Assembly: GCF_000731675.1 (NCBI RefSeq)
Contig: NZ_JMIT01000005.1
Location: 57,785 to 121,784, forward strand
DNA: 64,000 nt
Reading direction: 5' to 3'
From: Pseudomonas capeferrum
GTDB taxonomy: Bacteria; Pseudomonadota; Gammaproteobacteria; Pseudomonadales; Pseudomonadaceae
A program made the translations under genes and the position numbers. A model generated the notes under the pieces. It saw nothing but the letters and a program-made list of their open reading frames with translations. It was not told where the DNA came from and did not search any database. Below are positions 7,791 through 15,972 of the stretch, piece after piece; the first letter of the stretch is position 1, and every line of letters begins with the position of its first letter.

Positions 7791-9473
7791 ATGAACAACA
7801 AGAACCGCCACCCCGCCGACGGCAAAAAACCCATCACCATCTTCGGCCCGGACTTCCCCTTCGCCTTCGATGACTGGCTGGAAAACCCGGCTGGCCTGGG
7901 CAGCATCCCTGCCCAGCGGCATGGCGAAGAAGTGGCGATCGTGGGTGCCGGTATCGCCGGCCTGGTGGCGGCCTACGAGCTGATGAAGCTGGGCCTCAAA
8001 CCGGTGGTCTATGAGGCCTCGAAGCTCGGTGGCCGGTTGCGCTCGCAAGCCTTCAACGGCACCGACGGAATCATCGCCGAGCTCGGCGGCATGCGCTTTC
8101 CGGTTTCTTCAACGGCCTTCTACCACTATGTGGACAAGCTGGGCCTGGAGACCAAACCCTTCCCCAACCCGCTGACGCCGGCCTCCGGCAGCACGGTGAT
8201 CGACCTGGAAGGCCAGACCTACTACGCCGAGAAAGTCGCCGACCTGCCTGAGCTGTTCCATGAAGTGGCCAACGCCTGGGCCGACGCGCTGGAGAGCGGC
8301 GCTCAGTTTGCCGACATCCAGCAGGCGATCCGCGACCGTGATGTACCGCGCCTCAAAGAACTGTGGAACACGCTGGTGCCCCTGTGGGACGACCGCACCT
8401 TCTACGACTTCGTCGCCACTTCGCGCTCATTCGCCAAGCTGAGCTTCCAGCACCGGGAGGTGTTCGGCCAGGTCGGCTTCGGCACCGGTGGCTGGGACTC
8501 GGACTTCCCCAATTCGATGCTGGAAATCTTTCGCGTGGTGATGACCAACTGCGACGATCACCAGCACCTGGTGGTGGGCGGCGTGGAGCAGGTGCCGCAA
8601 GGTATCTGGCGGCATGCGCCAGAGCGCTGCGCCCACTGGCCTGAAGGCACCAGCCTCAGCTCGTTACACGGGGGTGCGCCACGCACCGGGGTCAAACGCA
8701 TCGCCCGTGCCGCCGATGGCCGGCTTGCGGTCACCGACAACTGGGGTGATACCCGTCATTACGCCGCCGTGCTCGCCACCTGCCAGACCTGGCTGCTGAC
8801 CACCCAGATCGACTGCGAAGAATCGCTGTTCTCGCAGAAGATGTGGATGGCCCTGGACCGCACCCGCTACATGCAATCGTCGAAAACCTTCGTCATGGTC
8901 GACCGCCCGTTCTGGAAGGACAAAGACCCGCAAACCGGCCGCGACCTGATGAGCATGACCCTCACCGACCGCCTCACCCGGGGTACCTATCTGTTCGATA
9001 ACGGCAACGACAAACCCGGTGTGATCTGCCTGTCCTACGCGTGGATGAGCGATGCGCTGAAAATGCTCCCGCACCCGGTCGAAAAGCGCGTGCAACTGGC
9101 CCTCGACGCCTTGAAGAAAATCTACCCGAAGACCGATATCGCCGGGCACATCATCGGCGACCCGATCACCATTTCCTGGGAGGCCGACCCGCACTTCCTC
9201 GGCGCCTTCAAGGGCGCGCTGCCGGGCCATTACCGCTACAACCAGCGCATGTACGCGCACTTCATGCAGCAGGACATGCCCGCCGAACAACGCGGCATGT
9301 TCATCGCCGGTGACGACGTGTCGTGGACGCCGGCCTGGGTAGAAGGCGCGGTGCAGACTTCGCTCAATGCCGTGTGGGGTATCATGAACCACTTCGGTGG
9401 CCAGACCCACCCGGACAACCCAGGCCCAGGCGATGTGTTCGATGAAATCGGCCCTATCGCGCTGGCCGACTGA
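7791..9473 (+). CDS. davB: L-lysine 2-monooxygenase
   Basis: The protein converts L-lysine and O2 to 5-aminopentanamide, CO2 and water, the first step of the aminovalerate route. The 560 residues belong to the FAD amine oxidase family. A dinucleotide-binding GAGIAG motif (residues 52-57) is followed by the EASKLGGRLRS second FAD motif and the C-terminal AGDDVSWTPAWVEGAVQTS flavin segment. This family was long annotated as tryptophan 2-monooxygenase (IaaM). The adjacent amidase and the P. putida context favour lysine. An AAGG site precedes the ATG. The gene is followed 14 bases later by davA. Confidence 0.88.
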   Translation: MNNKNRHPADGKKPITIFGPDFPFAFDDWLENPAGLGSIPAQRHGEEVAIVGAGIAGLVAAYELMKLGLKPVVYEASKLGGRLRSQAFNGTDGIIAELGGMRFPVSSTAFYHYVDKLGLETKPFPNPLTPASGSTVIDLEGQTYYAEKVADLPELFHEVANAWADALESGAQFADIQQAIRDRDVPRLKELWNTLVPLWDDRTFYDFVATSRSFAKLSFQHREVFGQVGFGTGGWDSDFPNSMLEIFRVVMTNCDDHQHLVVGGVEQVPQGIWRHAPERCAHWPEGTSLSSLHGGAPRTGVKRIARAADGRLAVTDNWGDTRHYAAVLATCQTWLLTTQIDCEESLFSQKMWMALDRTRYMQSSKTFVMVDRPFWKDKDPQTGRDLMSMTLTDRLTRGTYLFDNGNDKPGVICLSYAWMSDALKMLPHPVEKRVQLALDALKKIYPKTDIAGHIIGDPITISWEADPHFLGAFKGALPGHYRYNQRMYAHFMQQDMPAEQRGMFIAGDDVSWTPAWVEGAVQTSLNAVWGIMNHFGGQTHPDNPGPGDVFDEIGPIALAD

Positions 9474-9487
9474 AACAAGGAGGCGCC

Positions 9488-10282
9488 ATGCGCATCGCTC
9501 TGTTCCAAGGCGCACCCAACCCACTGGACGTGCCAGGCAACCTGCAACGGCTGCAGCACCAGGCCCAACTGGCGGCTGAGCGCGGCGCTCAACTGCTGGT
9601 GTGCCCGGAGATGTTCCTGACCGGCTACAACATCGGCCTGGCCCAGGTCGAACGCCTGGCCGAGGCCAGTGATGGCCTAGCGGCCATGAATGTGGTGGAA
9701 ATCGCCCAGGCCCATCGCATCGCGATCGTCTATGGCTACCCGGAGCGGGGCGATGACGGCGCGATCTATAACAGCGTGCAACTGATCGATGCCCAGGGTC
9801 GCAGCCTGTGCAACTACCGCAAGACGCATCTGTTCGGGGAGCTTGACCGGTCGATGTTCAGCGCAGGCCCCGATCACTTCCCGGTTGTGGAACTGGATGG
9901 CTGGAAAGTCGGCATGCTGATCTGCTATGACATCGAGTTCCCGGAGAACGCCCGGCGCCTGGCGCTGGCGGGCGCGGAACTGATCCTGGTGCCGACGGCG
10001 AACATGACGCCCTACGATTTCATCTGCCAGGTGACGGTACGGGCACGCGCACAGGAGAACCAGTGCTACCTGGTGTATGCGAACTACTGCGGGGCCGAGG
10101 ATGAAATCCAGTATTGCGGGCAGAGCAGCATCATCGGCCCGGATGGCAGCCTGCTGGCCATGGCCGGGCGGGATGAATGCCAGTTGCTGGCGGAGCTTGC
10201 GCATGAGCGCGTGATAGAGGGGCGCAAGGCATTTCCCTACCTGACCGATTTGCGCCAGGAGCTGCATCTGAGTAAAGGCTGA
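9488..10282 (+). CDS. davA: 5-aminopentanamidase (delta-aminovaleramidase)
   Basis: The enzyme hydrolyses 5-aminopentanamide to 5-aminovalerate and ammonia. The 264 residues have the nitrilase fold with the Glu-Lys-Cys triad: Glu41 (CPEMFLTGYN), Lys112 (NYRKTHLFGELD) and Cys146 (LICYDIEFPENAR). A strong AAGGAGG site sits before the ATG. The gene forms an operon with davB and ends 12 bases before pqqF, so read-through into PQQ synthesis is possible. Confidence 0.9.
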   Translation: MRIALFQGAPNPLDVPGNLQRLQHQAQLAAERGAQLLVCPEMFLTGYNIGLAQVERLAEASDGLAAMNVVEIAQAHRIAIVYGYPERGDDGAIYNSVQLIDAQGRSLCNYRKTHLFGELDRSMFSAGPDHFPVVELDGWKVGMLICYDIEFPENARRLALAGAELILVPTANMTPYDFICQVTVRARAQENQCYLVYANYCGAEDEIQYCGQSSIIGPDGSLLAMAGRDECQLLAELAHERVIEGRKAFPYLTDLRQELHLSKG

Positions 10283-10294
10283 CCGGAGCCCCTC

Positions 10295-12571
10295 ATGCCT
10301 GACGCTACGCGCCACCTCACCCTCGCCAACGGCCTGCAGCTGACCCTGCGCCATGCCCCGCGCCTCAAGCGCGCGGCGGCCGCGTTGCGGGTGCACGCGG
10401 GTAGCCACGATGCCCCGGCGCAATGGCCTGGGCTGGCCCACTTCCTTGAACACCTGTTCTTCCTCGGGACCCGTACATTCGCGCAGCAGCATGGGCTGAT
10501 GCGCTACGTCCAGTCCCTCGGCGGCCAGGTCAACGCCAGCACCCGTGAGCGCACCACCGACTTCTTCTTCGAAGTCCCACCGGCGGCGCTGGCCGGAGGG
10601 CTGGAGCGCCTGTGCCAGATGTTGGTCGAGCCCGACCTTGGCATCGAGCGCCAGCGCCAAGAGCGTGAGGTGATTCACGCCGAGTTCATCGCCTGGTCAC
10701 GTAACCCGCAGGCACAACAGCAGTTCGCCTTGCTGCAGTCGGTTTCGCCGCAGCATCCATTAAGCGGCTTTCATGCCGGCAACCGGTTTACCCTTGCCCT
10801 GCAGGACCCGGCGTTCCAACGGGCTCTCGGGATGTTTCACCAACGCTTCTACCAGGGCGGGCAGGTCACCCTGAGCCTGTGCGGCCCACAACCCTTGGAT
10901 GCACTGGAGCGCCTGGGCCGGCAATTTGGCAGCCTGTTCCCGGCCGGTGGGCGTGTCGAGCAAGCAATGCCGCCGCCGCTGCTGGCGGCCGATCAGCCGT
11001 TCATCTTCGCCCATGAAGGCCTGCCCGAAGGTGGCGAACGCGCGCTTGGCTTACTGATCGACCTGCTAGGCGACAGCCGCCCGGGCGGATGGCTGAACGC
11101 GCTTCGCCAGCGCGGCTGGCTGCGGGGAGTCAAAGCCGAACCGCTGTATGCTTTCGCCGGGCAGATGCTCTGGCACATCGACTTGCAGCTCGGTACCGAC
11201 GCCTCTGTCGACGAAGCTATCGCATTGCTGCACGGCTGGTTCGGCTTTATTCGCCAGAGCGACCTGCAGCACCTCAATGCCCAGTTCGGCCAACTGCAAC
11301 GCAGCCGCGAGCGGGCCGCCAGCCCGCTTGAACTGGCACGACGGGACAGCGCAGACCAGCCTTTCGCAGCACTCGACAAGCAAGCTTTACGCGCACTGGA
11401 GGCACTGCTTGCCAGCCTCCCTTACGCCAGCCATGGTCAATGGCAGATACCCGCCGCCGACCCTCTGCTGACGGCCGAGCCGCTCGCCGCAAAGGCACCG
11501 TTACCCGCGGCATTGGCCATCAGCGACGCGCTGCCACCGACACGCGAGTACGCGGCGCTGTACCTGCGCTGGCACCTGCCTTCACCTCTTCGACGTGCGC
11601 TGTTTCCCATCCTGGGCCAGGCCTTGCGTCCCTTGCAGGAGCGCGCCGAACAGGCGGCGTTGCAACTGCAGTTCAGCGAAGCTGGCGAGTATTGGCAGCT
11701 ACGTTGCGCCGGCCAACCGTCAGCGGTGCTCCGCGCCGTCGATGAAGCCCTCGCCTTGCTGAACGCGCCCTCACACGATAGCTGGCAAGGGCAGCCGAAC
11801 CCAGAACCCGCGCAGATCCCGATCAGAGCCCTGCTCAAGCAACTGCCTGACGCCATTCTTGGCAGCAATGCCGAGCCGTTGCCGCCTTGCACACTCGACC
11901 AGCCACTGCTTGACCAGGTATGGGCAACTGCCCGCTGGCACGGCCTGGCGCTGGGCTTTGAAGAATTGGCCGCCCTTGGCGCCGTGCTGGGCGCCTGCCC
12001 AGGCCAGGGCGCCACAGCGACGCCACTGCCCATTTGGCAGGGCCGTCGCTGGGTTGACACTGCGCTCGCAGGCAGCGAAAACGCCCTGCTGCTGTTCTGC
12101 CCGGTGGCGGCCAACCAGCAAGCCAGCGGCCGCCTGCTCGCCCAGTTGTTGCAAGGGCCGGTGTACCAACGCCTACGGGTGGAGCTGCAATTGGGCTACG
12201 CCGTTTTCAGCGCCTTCCGTCAGATAGAAGGCTGCAATGGCCTGCTGTTCGGCGTGCAGTCGCCCCATGCCAGCCATGCCGAAATACTCGCTCACCTGCA
12301 TGCGTTGCTAAGCCAGGGCGTGACACTGGACTGCACCGCCCGGCAAGCCTTGGCCGAGCAGTTCGTCGAATCGGCCATGGCCAATGCCGAGGTGGCCGAG
12401 TGGGCATGGCAGGCACACATGGCGATACAATCCGACAGGCTGAATGACCTGCACCGGTCTATCCTGATGACGCAACAGGCCGATCTGGACGTGCTCCTAG
12501 GCAGCCTTCTTGCCCACCGCGCCCCTTGGCTCTGCCTGGCCAATGCGGCCGCACCAGGCCCAGCTTGGTGA
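10295..12571 (+). CDS. pqqF: PQQ biosynthesis M16 metallopeptidase
   Basis: PqqF is thought to cut the cross-linked PqqA peptide and release the Glu-Tyr unit. The 758 residues form a pitrilysin-type double-domain protein. The inverted zinc motif HFLEH occupies residues 49-53, with the third ligand Glu130 in EREVIHAEF at the standard spacing of 76 residues. The C-terminal half carries the inactive M16 lobe (RLRVELQLGYAVFSAFR). It is the first gene of the cluster. The gap to pqqA is 170 bases and probably contains the main pqqA promoter. Confidence 0.92.
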   Translation: MPDATRHLTLANGLQLTLRHAPRLKRAAAALRVHAGSHDAPAQWPGLAHFLEHLFFLGTRTFAQQHGLMRYVQSLGGQVNASTRERTTDFFFEVPPAALAGGLERLCQMLVEPDLGIERQRQEREVIHAEFIAWSRNPQAQQQFALLQSVSPQHPLSGFHAGNRFTLALQDPAFQRALGMFHQRFYQGGQVTLSLCGPQPLDALERLGRQFGSLFPAGGRVEQAMPPPLLAADQPFIFAHEGLPEGGERALGLLIDLLGDSRPGGWLNALRQRGWLRGVKAEPLYAFAGQMLWHIDLQLGTDASVDEAIALLHGWFGFIRQSDLQHLNAQFGQLQRSRERAASPLELARRDSADQPFAALDKQALRALEALLASLPYASHGQWQIPAADPLLTAEPLAAKAPLPAALAISDALPPTREYAALYLRWHLPSPLRRALFPILGQALRPLQERAEQAALQLQFSEAGEYWQLRCAGQPSAVLRAVDEALALLNAPSHDSWQGQPNPEPAQIPIRALLKQLPDAILGSNAEPLPPCTLDQPLLDQVWATARWHGLALGFEELAALGAVLGACPGQGATATPLPIWQGRRWVDTALAGSENALLLFCPVAANQQASGRLLAQLLQGPVYQRLRVELQLGYAVFSAFRQIEGCNGLLFGVQSPHASHAEILAHLHALLSQGVTLDCTARQALAEQFVESAMANAEVAEWAWQAHMAIQSDRLNDLHRSILMTQQADLDVLLGSLLAHRAPWLCLANAAAPGPAW

Positions 12572-12741
12572 AGAGCAAAGGCGTATTGTTACGTGAACTG
12601 CAAGGGCGCTTTTCCAATAATTAACCTTTCAGTACAAATTTTTCTTGTAAGATAGCGCAATCTCAGTCAAGGGAACCTCCGGCGCCCGGCGGTACCCAAC
12701 AAGTAGCTGACCAACCCAACCCGTTCGGAAGGAGTCATCCC

Positions 12742-12813
12742 ATGTGGACCAAACCTGCATACACTGATCTGCGTATCGGCTTCGAAGTCACCATGTACTT
12801 CGCCAACCGCTAA
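12742..12813 (+). CDS. pqqA: PQQ precursor peptide PqqA
   Basis: This is a 23-residue ribosomal peptide (starting [13 protein letters not shown] and ending MYFANR) that supplies all atoms of PQQ. The conserved Glu15 and Tyr19 in FEVTMYF are joined by PqqE. A very strong ribosome site (GGAAGGAG) lies just before the ATG, as expected for a peptide made in excess. It is followed by a hairpin that probably limits read-through into pqqB. Confidence 0.97.
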
Positions 12814-12830
12814 GCTCTGCTTACGGTTCG

Positions 12831-12862
12831 ACGCCTCGGCCCGCCGGGGCGTTTGTGTTTTT
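12831..12862 (+). terminator. Hairpin/partial terminator between pqqA and pqqB
   Basis: A 9-bp stem (ACGCCTCGG with CCGGGGCGT, one T-G wobble) is followed by TTTGTGTTTTT. It sits 17 bases after the pqqA stop and about 30 bases before pqqB. It has the form of an intrinsic terminator, so it may attenuate transcription and let pqqA be expressed above the rest. Confidence 0.65.
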
Positions 12863-12891
12863 CGGATACGGTTTTCCGGTAGAGAGTGGCC

Positions 12892-13803
12892 ATGTACATC
12901 CAGATTCTCGGTTCCGCCGCCGGCGGCGGCTTCCCCCAGTGGAACTGCAACTGCGTCAACTGCAAGGGCTATCGCGACGGCAGCCTGCGTGCCACGGCGC
13001 GCACCCAGTCGTCCATCGCGCTGTCCGACGACGGCGAGCACTGGGTCCTGTGCAACGCCTCGCCCGATATCCGCGCCCAGCTTCAGGCCTTTGCGCCGAT
13101 GCAACCGGCCCGCGCCCTGCGCGATACCGGCATCAATGCCATCGTCTTGCTCGACAGCCAGATCGACCACACCACCGGCCTGCTCAGCCTGCGCGAAGGC
13201 TGCCCGCATCAGGTCTGGTGCACCGACATGGTCCACCAGGACCTGACCACCGGCTTCCCACTGTTCAACATGCTCAGCCACTGGAACGGCGGCCTGCAGT
13301 GGAACCGCATCGAGCTGGAAGGCAGCTTCGTCATCGACGCCTGCCCCAACCTCCGGTTCACCCCCTTCCCCCTGCGCAGCGCCGCGCCGCCCTATTCACC
13401 GCACCGCTTCGACCCTCACCCGGGCGACAACCTGGGCCTGCTGGTCGAAGACACCCGCACCGGCGGCAAGCTGTTCTACGCCCCAGGCCTTGGCCAGGTC
13501 GACGACAAGCTGCTGGCGATGATGCACGGCGCCGACTGCCTGCTGGTCGACGGCACCTTGTGGGAAGACGATGAAATGCAGCGCCGTGGCGTCGGCACCC
13601 GCACCGGCCGCGAGATGGGCCACCTGGCGCAGAACGGGCCAGGCGGCATGCTCGAAGTGCTCGATGGCTTCCCGCGCCAGCGCAAGGTACTTATCCACAT
13701 CAACAACACCAACCCGATTCTCGATGAAGACTCGCCTGAACGGGCCGAGGTCCAGCGTCGGGGCGTTGAAGTCGCCTTCGATGGCATGAGCATCGCGTTG
13801 TAA
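12892..13803 (+). CDS. pqqB: PQQ biosynthesis protein PqqB
   Basis: PqqB is a metallo-beta-lactamase-fold oxygenase, reported to hydroxylate the tyrosine-derived part of the precursor. The usual N-terminus MYIQILGSAAGGGFPQWNC is present. The Cys-rich loop NCNCVNCKGY binds zinc, and the family motif DSQIDHTTGLL replaces the lactamase HxHxDH. A GTG two codons upstream is also in frame, but the ATG at 12892 gives the normal 303 residues and has a GAGAG site. Nine bases separate it from pqqC. Confidence 0.95.
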   Translation: MYIQILGSAAGGGFPQWNCNCVNCKGYRDGSLRATARTQSSIALSDDGEHWVLCNASPDIRAQLQAFAPMQPARALRDTGINAIVLLDSQIDHTTGLLSLREGCPHQVWCTDMVHQDLTTGFPLFNMLSHWNGGLQWNRIELEGSFVIDACPNLRFTPFPLRSAAPPYSPHRFDPHPGDNLGLLVEDTRTGGKLFYAPGLGQVDDKLLAMMHGADCLLVDGTLWEDDEMQRRGVGTRTGREMGHLAQNGPGGMLEVLDGFPRQRKVLIHINNTNPILDEDSPERAEVQRRGVEVAFDGMSIAL

Positions 13804-13812
13804 GGAGGCCTG

Positions 13813-14568
13813 ATGAGCGACCCATTGCCGATGTCCCCTGCCGAGTTCGAGCAGGCCCTGCGCACCAAAGGCGCCTACTACCACATTCATCACCCCTATC
13901 ACGTGGCGATGTACCAGGGCCGCGCCACCCGCGAGCAAATACAGGGCTGGGTAGCCAACCGCTTCTACTACCAGGTCAACATCCCGATGAAGGATGCCGC
14001 GATCCTGGCCAACTGCCCGGACCGCGAAGTGCGCCGCGAGTGGATCCAGCGCCTGCTCGACCACGATGGCGCCCCTGGCGAAGACGGGGGTATCGAAGCC
14101 TGGCTGCGCCTTGGCCAGGCCGTTGGCCTGGACCCTGAGCAACTGCGCTCCCAGGAGCTTGTGCTGCCCGGCGTGCGCTTTGCCGTAGACGCCTACGTCA
14201 ACTTTGCCCGCCGCGCCAGCTGGCAAGAGGCGGCCAGCAGCTCGCTGACCGAGCTGTTCGCCCCGCAGATCCACCAGTCGCGCCTGGACAGCTGGCCACA
14301 GCACTACCCCTGGATCGACCCGGCCGGCTACGAATACTTCCGCACCCGCCTGGGCCAGGCCCGGCGTGATGTCGAGCACGGGCTGGCGATTACCTTGCAG
14401 CACTACACCACCCGCGCGGGCCAGGAGCGTATGCTGGAGATCCTGCAGTTCAAGCTGGATATCCTCTGGAGCATGCTCGATGCCATGAGCATGGCCTACG
14501 AGCTGAACCGCCCGCCTTATCATTCGGTCACCCAGGAACGGGTCTGGCACAAGGGGATCGCCCTATGA
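13813..14568 (+). CDS. pqqC: PQQ synthase, final ring-closing oxidase
   Basis: PqqC performs the last step, a cofactor-free eight-electron oxidation of AHQQ to PQQ by O2. The 251-residue helical bundle has the expected N-terminus (FEQALRTKGAYYHIHHPYH) and the motif RFYYQVNIPMKDAAILANC. An AAGGAGG site precedes the ATG. The stop overlaps the pqqD start by four bases (ATGA), which points to translational coupling. Confidence 0.96.
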   Translation: MSDPLPMSPAEFEQALRTKGAYYHIHHPYHVAMYQGRATREQIQGWVANRFYYQVNIPMKDAAILANCPDREVRREWIQRLLDHDGAPGEDGGIEAWLRLGQAVGLDPEQLRSQELVLPGVRFAVDAYVNFARRASWQEAASSSLTELFAPQIHQSRLDSWPQHYPWIDPAGYEYFRTRLGQARRDVEHGLAITLQHYTTRAGQERMLEILQFKLDILWSMLDAMSMAYELNRPPYHSVTQERVWHKGIAL

Positions 14569-14840
14569 GTTTCGATCGCAAGCAGGTGCCGAACTGGCGC
14601 CCCGGCTACCGCTTCCAGTACGAGCCGGCCCAGAAAGGCCATGTGCTGCTGTACCCCGAGGGCATGATCAAGCTCAACGACAGCGCCGCGCTGATCGGCG
14701 GCCTGATCGACGGCCAACGCGACGTCGCGGCGATCATTGCCGTACTGGCCCAGCAGTTCCCGGATGTCCCGGAAGTGGCCGATGACATCGAGCAGTTCAT
14801 GGAGGTGGCCCGTGGCGAACACTGGATCGTCCTCGCCTGA
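14565..14840 (+). CDS. pqqD: PQQ peptide chaperone PqqD
   Basis: This 91-residue RiPP-recognition protein binds PqqA and delivers it to PqqE. The motifs GYRFQYEPAQKGHVLLYPEG and KLNDSAALI are the hallmark of the family. The gene overlaps pqqC by four bases and pqqE by 29 bases, a tight arrangement that fits the physical PqqD-PqqE interaction. Confidence 0.95.
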   Translation: MSFDRKQVPNWRPGYRFQYEPAQKGHVLLYPEGMIKLNDSAALIGGLIDGQRDVAAIIAVLAQQFPDVPEVADDIEQFMEVARGEHWIVLA

Positions 14841-15972
14841 CCTGCCGGCCACGCCTGAGGTCGGCCTGCCGCTGTGGTTGCTGGCCGAGCTGACCTACCG
14901 CTGCCCGCTGCAATGCCCGTACTGCTCCAACCCGCTGGACTTCGCAGCCCAGGGCCAGGAGCTGAGCACCGCGCAGTGGTTCAAGGTGATGGCCGAGGCG
15001 CGCGAAATGGGCGCCGCGCAGATCGGCTTTTCCGGTGGCGAACCGCTGGTGCGCCAGGACCTCGCCGCGCTGATCGGCGAGGCGCGCCGGCTGGGCTACT
15101 ACACCAACCTGATCACCTCGGGCATTGGCCTCACCGAAGCGCGCATCGCCGAGTTCAAGACCGCCGGCCTGGACCACATCCAGATCAGCTTCCAGGCCAG
15201 CGACGAGCAGGTCAACAACCTGCTGGCCGGCTCGAAGAAGGCCTTCGCGCAGAAGCTGGAGATGGCCCGTGCCGTAAAAGCCCACGGCTACCCGATGGTG
15301 CTCAACTTCGTTACCCATCGACACAACATCGACAAGATCGACCGCATCATCGAGCTGTGCATTGCGCTCGAGGCCGACTTCGTCGAGCTTGCCACTTGCC
15401 AGTTCTATGGCTGGGCGCACCTCAACCGCCTGGGGCTGCTGCCGACTCGCGCACAGCTGCAGCGGGCCGAACGTATCACCAATGAATACCGTGACAAGCT
15501 CAAGGCCGAAGGCAACCCGTGCAAGCTGATCTTCGTCACCCCTGACTACTACGAAGAACGCCCCAAGGCCTGCATGAATGGCTGGGGCAACCTGTTCCTC
15601 ACCATCACCCCGGACGGCACCGCCCTGCCCTGCCACGGCGCCCGCCAACTGCCGGTGCAGTTCCCCAACGTGCGTGACCACGACCTGCACCACATCTGGT
15701 ACGACTCGTTCGGTTTCAACCGCTTTCGCGGTTACCAATGGATGCCTGAGCCCTGCCGCTCCTGCGACGAGAAGGAAAAGGACTTCGGCGGCTGCCGTTG
15801 CCAGGCCTTCATGCTCACCGGCGATGCCAGCAACGCCGACCCGGTGTGCGCAAAATCGGCGGATCACGGCATCATCCTCAAGGCCCGCGAGGAGGCAGAA
15901 ACCGCCCAACTCGCCATTGAAGAGATGACCTTCCGCAATGATCGAAACTCCCGTGTCATCGCCCGCGGCTGA
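14812..15972 (+). CDS. pqqE: PqqA peptide cyclase, radical SAM
   Basis: PqqE makes the carbon-carbon bond between Glu and Tyr of PqqA. The radical SAM motif is CPLQCPYC at about residues 33-40. A C-terminal SPASM region supplies further cluster ligands (CMNGWGNL, CHGARQL, CRSCDEKEKDFGGCRC). The GTG at 14812 is chosen because GGAGG lies six bases upstream and it gives MANTGSSSPD, matching the family start. The frame is open further into pqqD, but those residues are not PqqE-like. The length is 386 residues. Confidence 0.94.
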   Translation: MANTGSSSPDLPATPEVGLPLWLLAELTYRCPLQCPYCSNPLDFAAQGQELSTAQWFKVMAEAREMGAAQIGFSGGEPLVRQDLAALIGEARRLGYYTNLITSGIGLTEARIAEFKTAGLDHIQISFQASDEQVNNLLAGSKKAFAQKLEMARAVKAHGYPMVLNFVTHRHNIDKIDRIIELCIALEADFVELATCQFYGWAHLNRLGLLPTRAQLQRAERITNEYRDKLKAEGNPCKLIFVTPDYYEERPKACMNGWGNLFLTITPDGTALPCHGARQLPVQFPNVRDHDLHHIWYDSFGFNRFRGYQWMPEPCRSCDEKEKDFGGCRCQAFMLTGDASNADPVCAKSADHGIILKAREEAETAQLAIEEMTFRNDRNSRVIARG

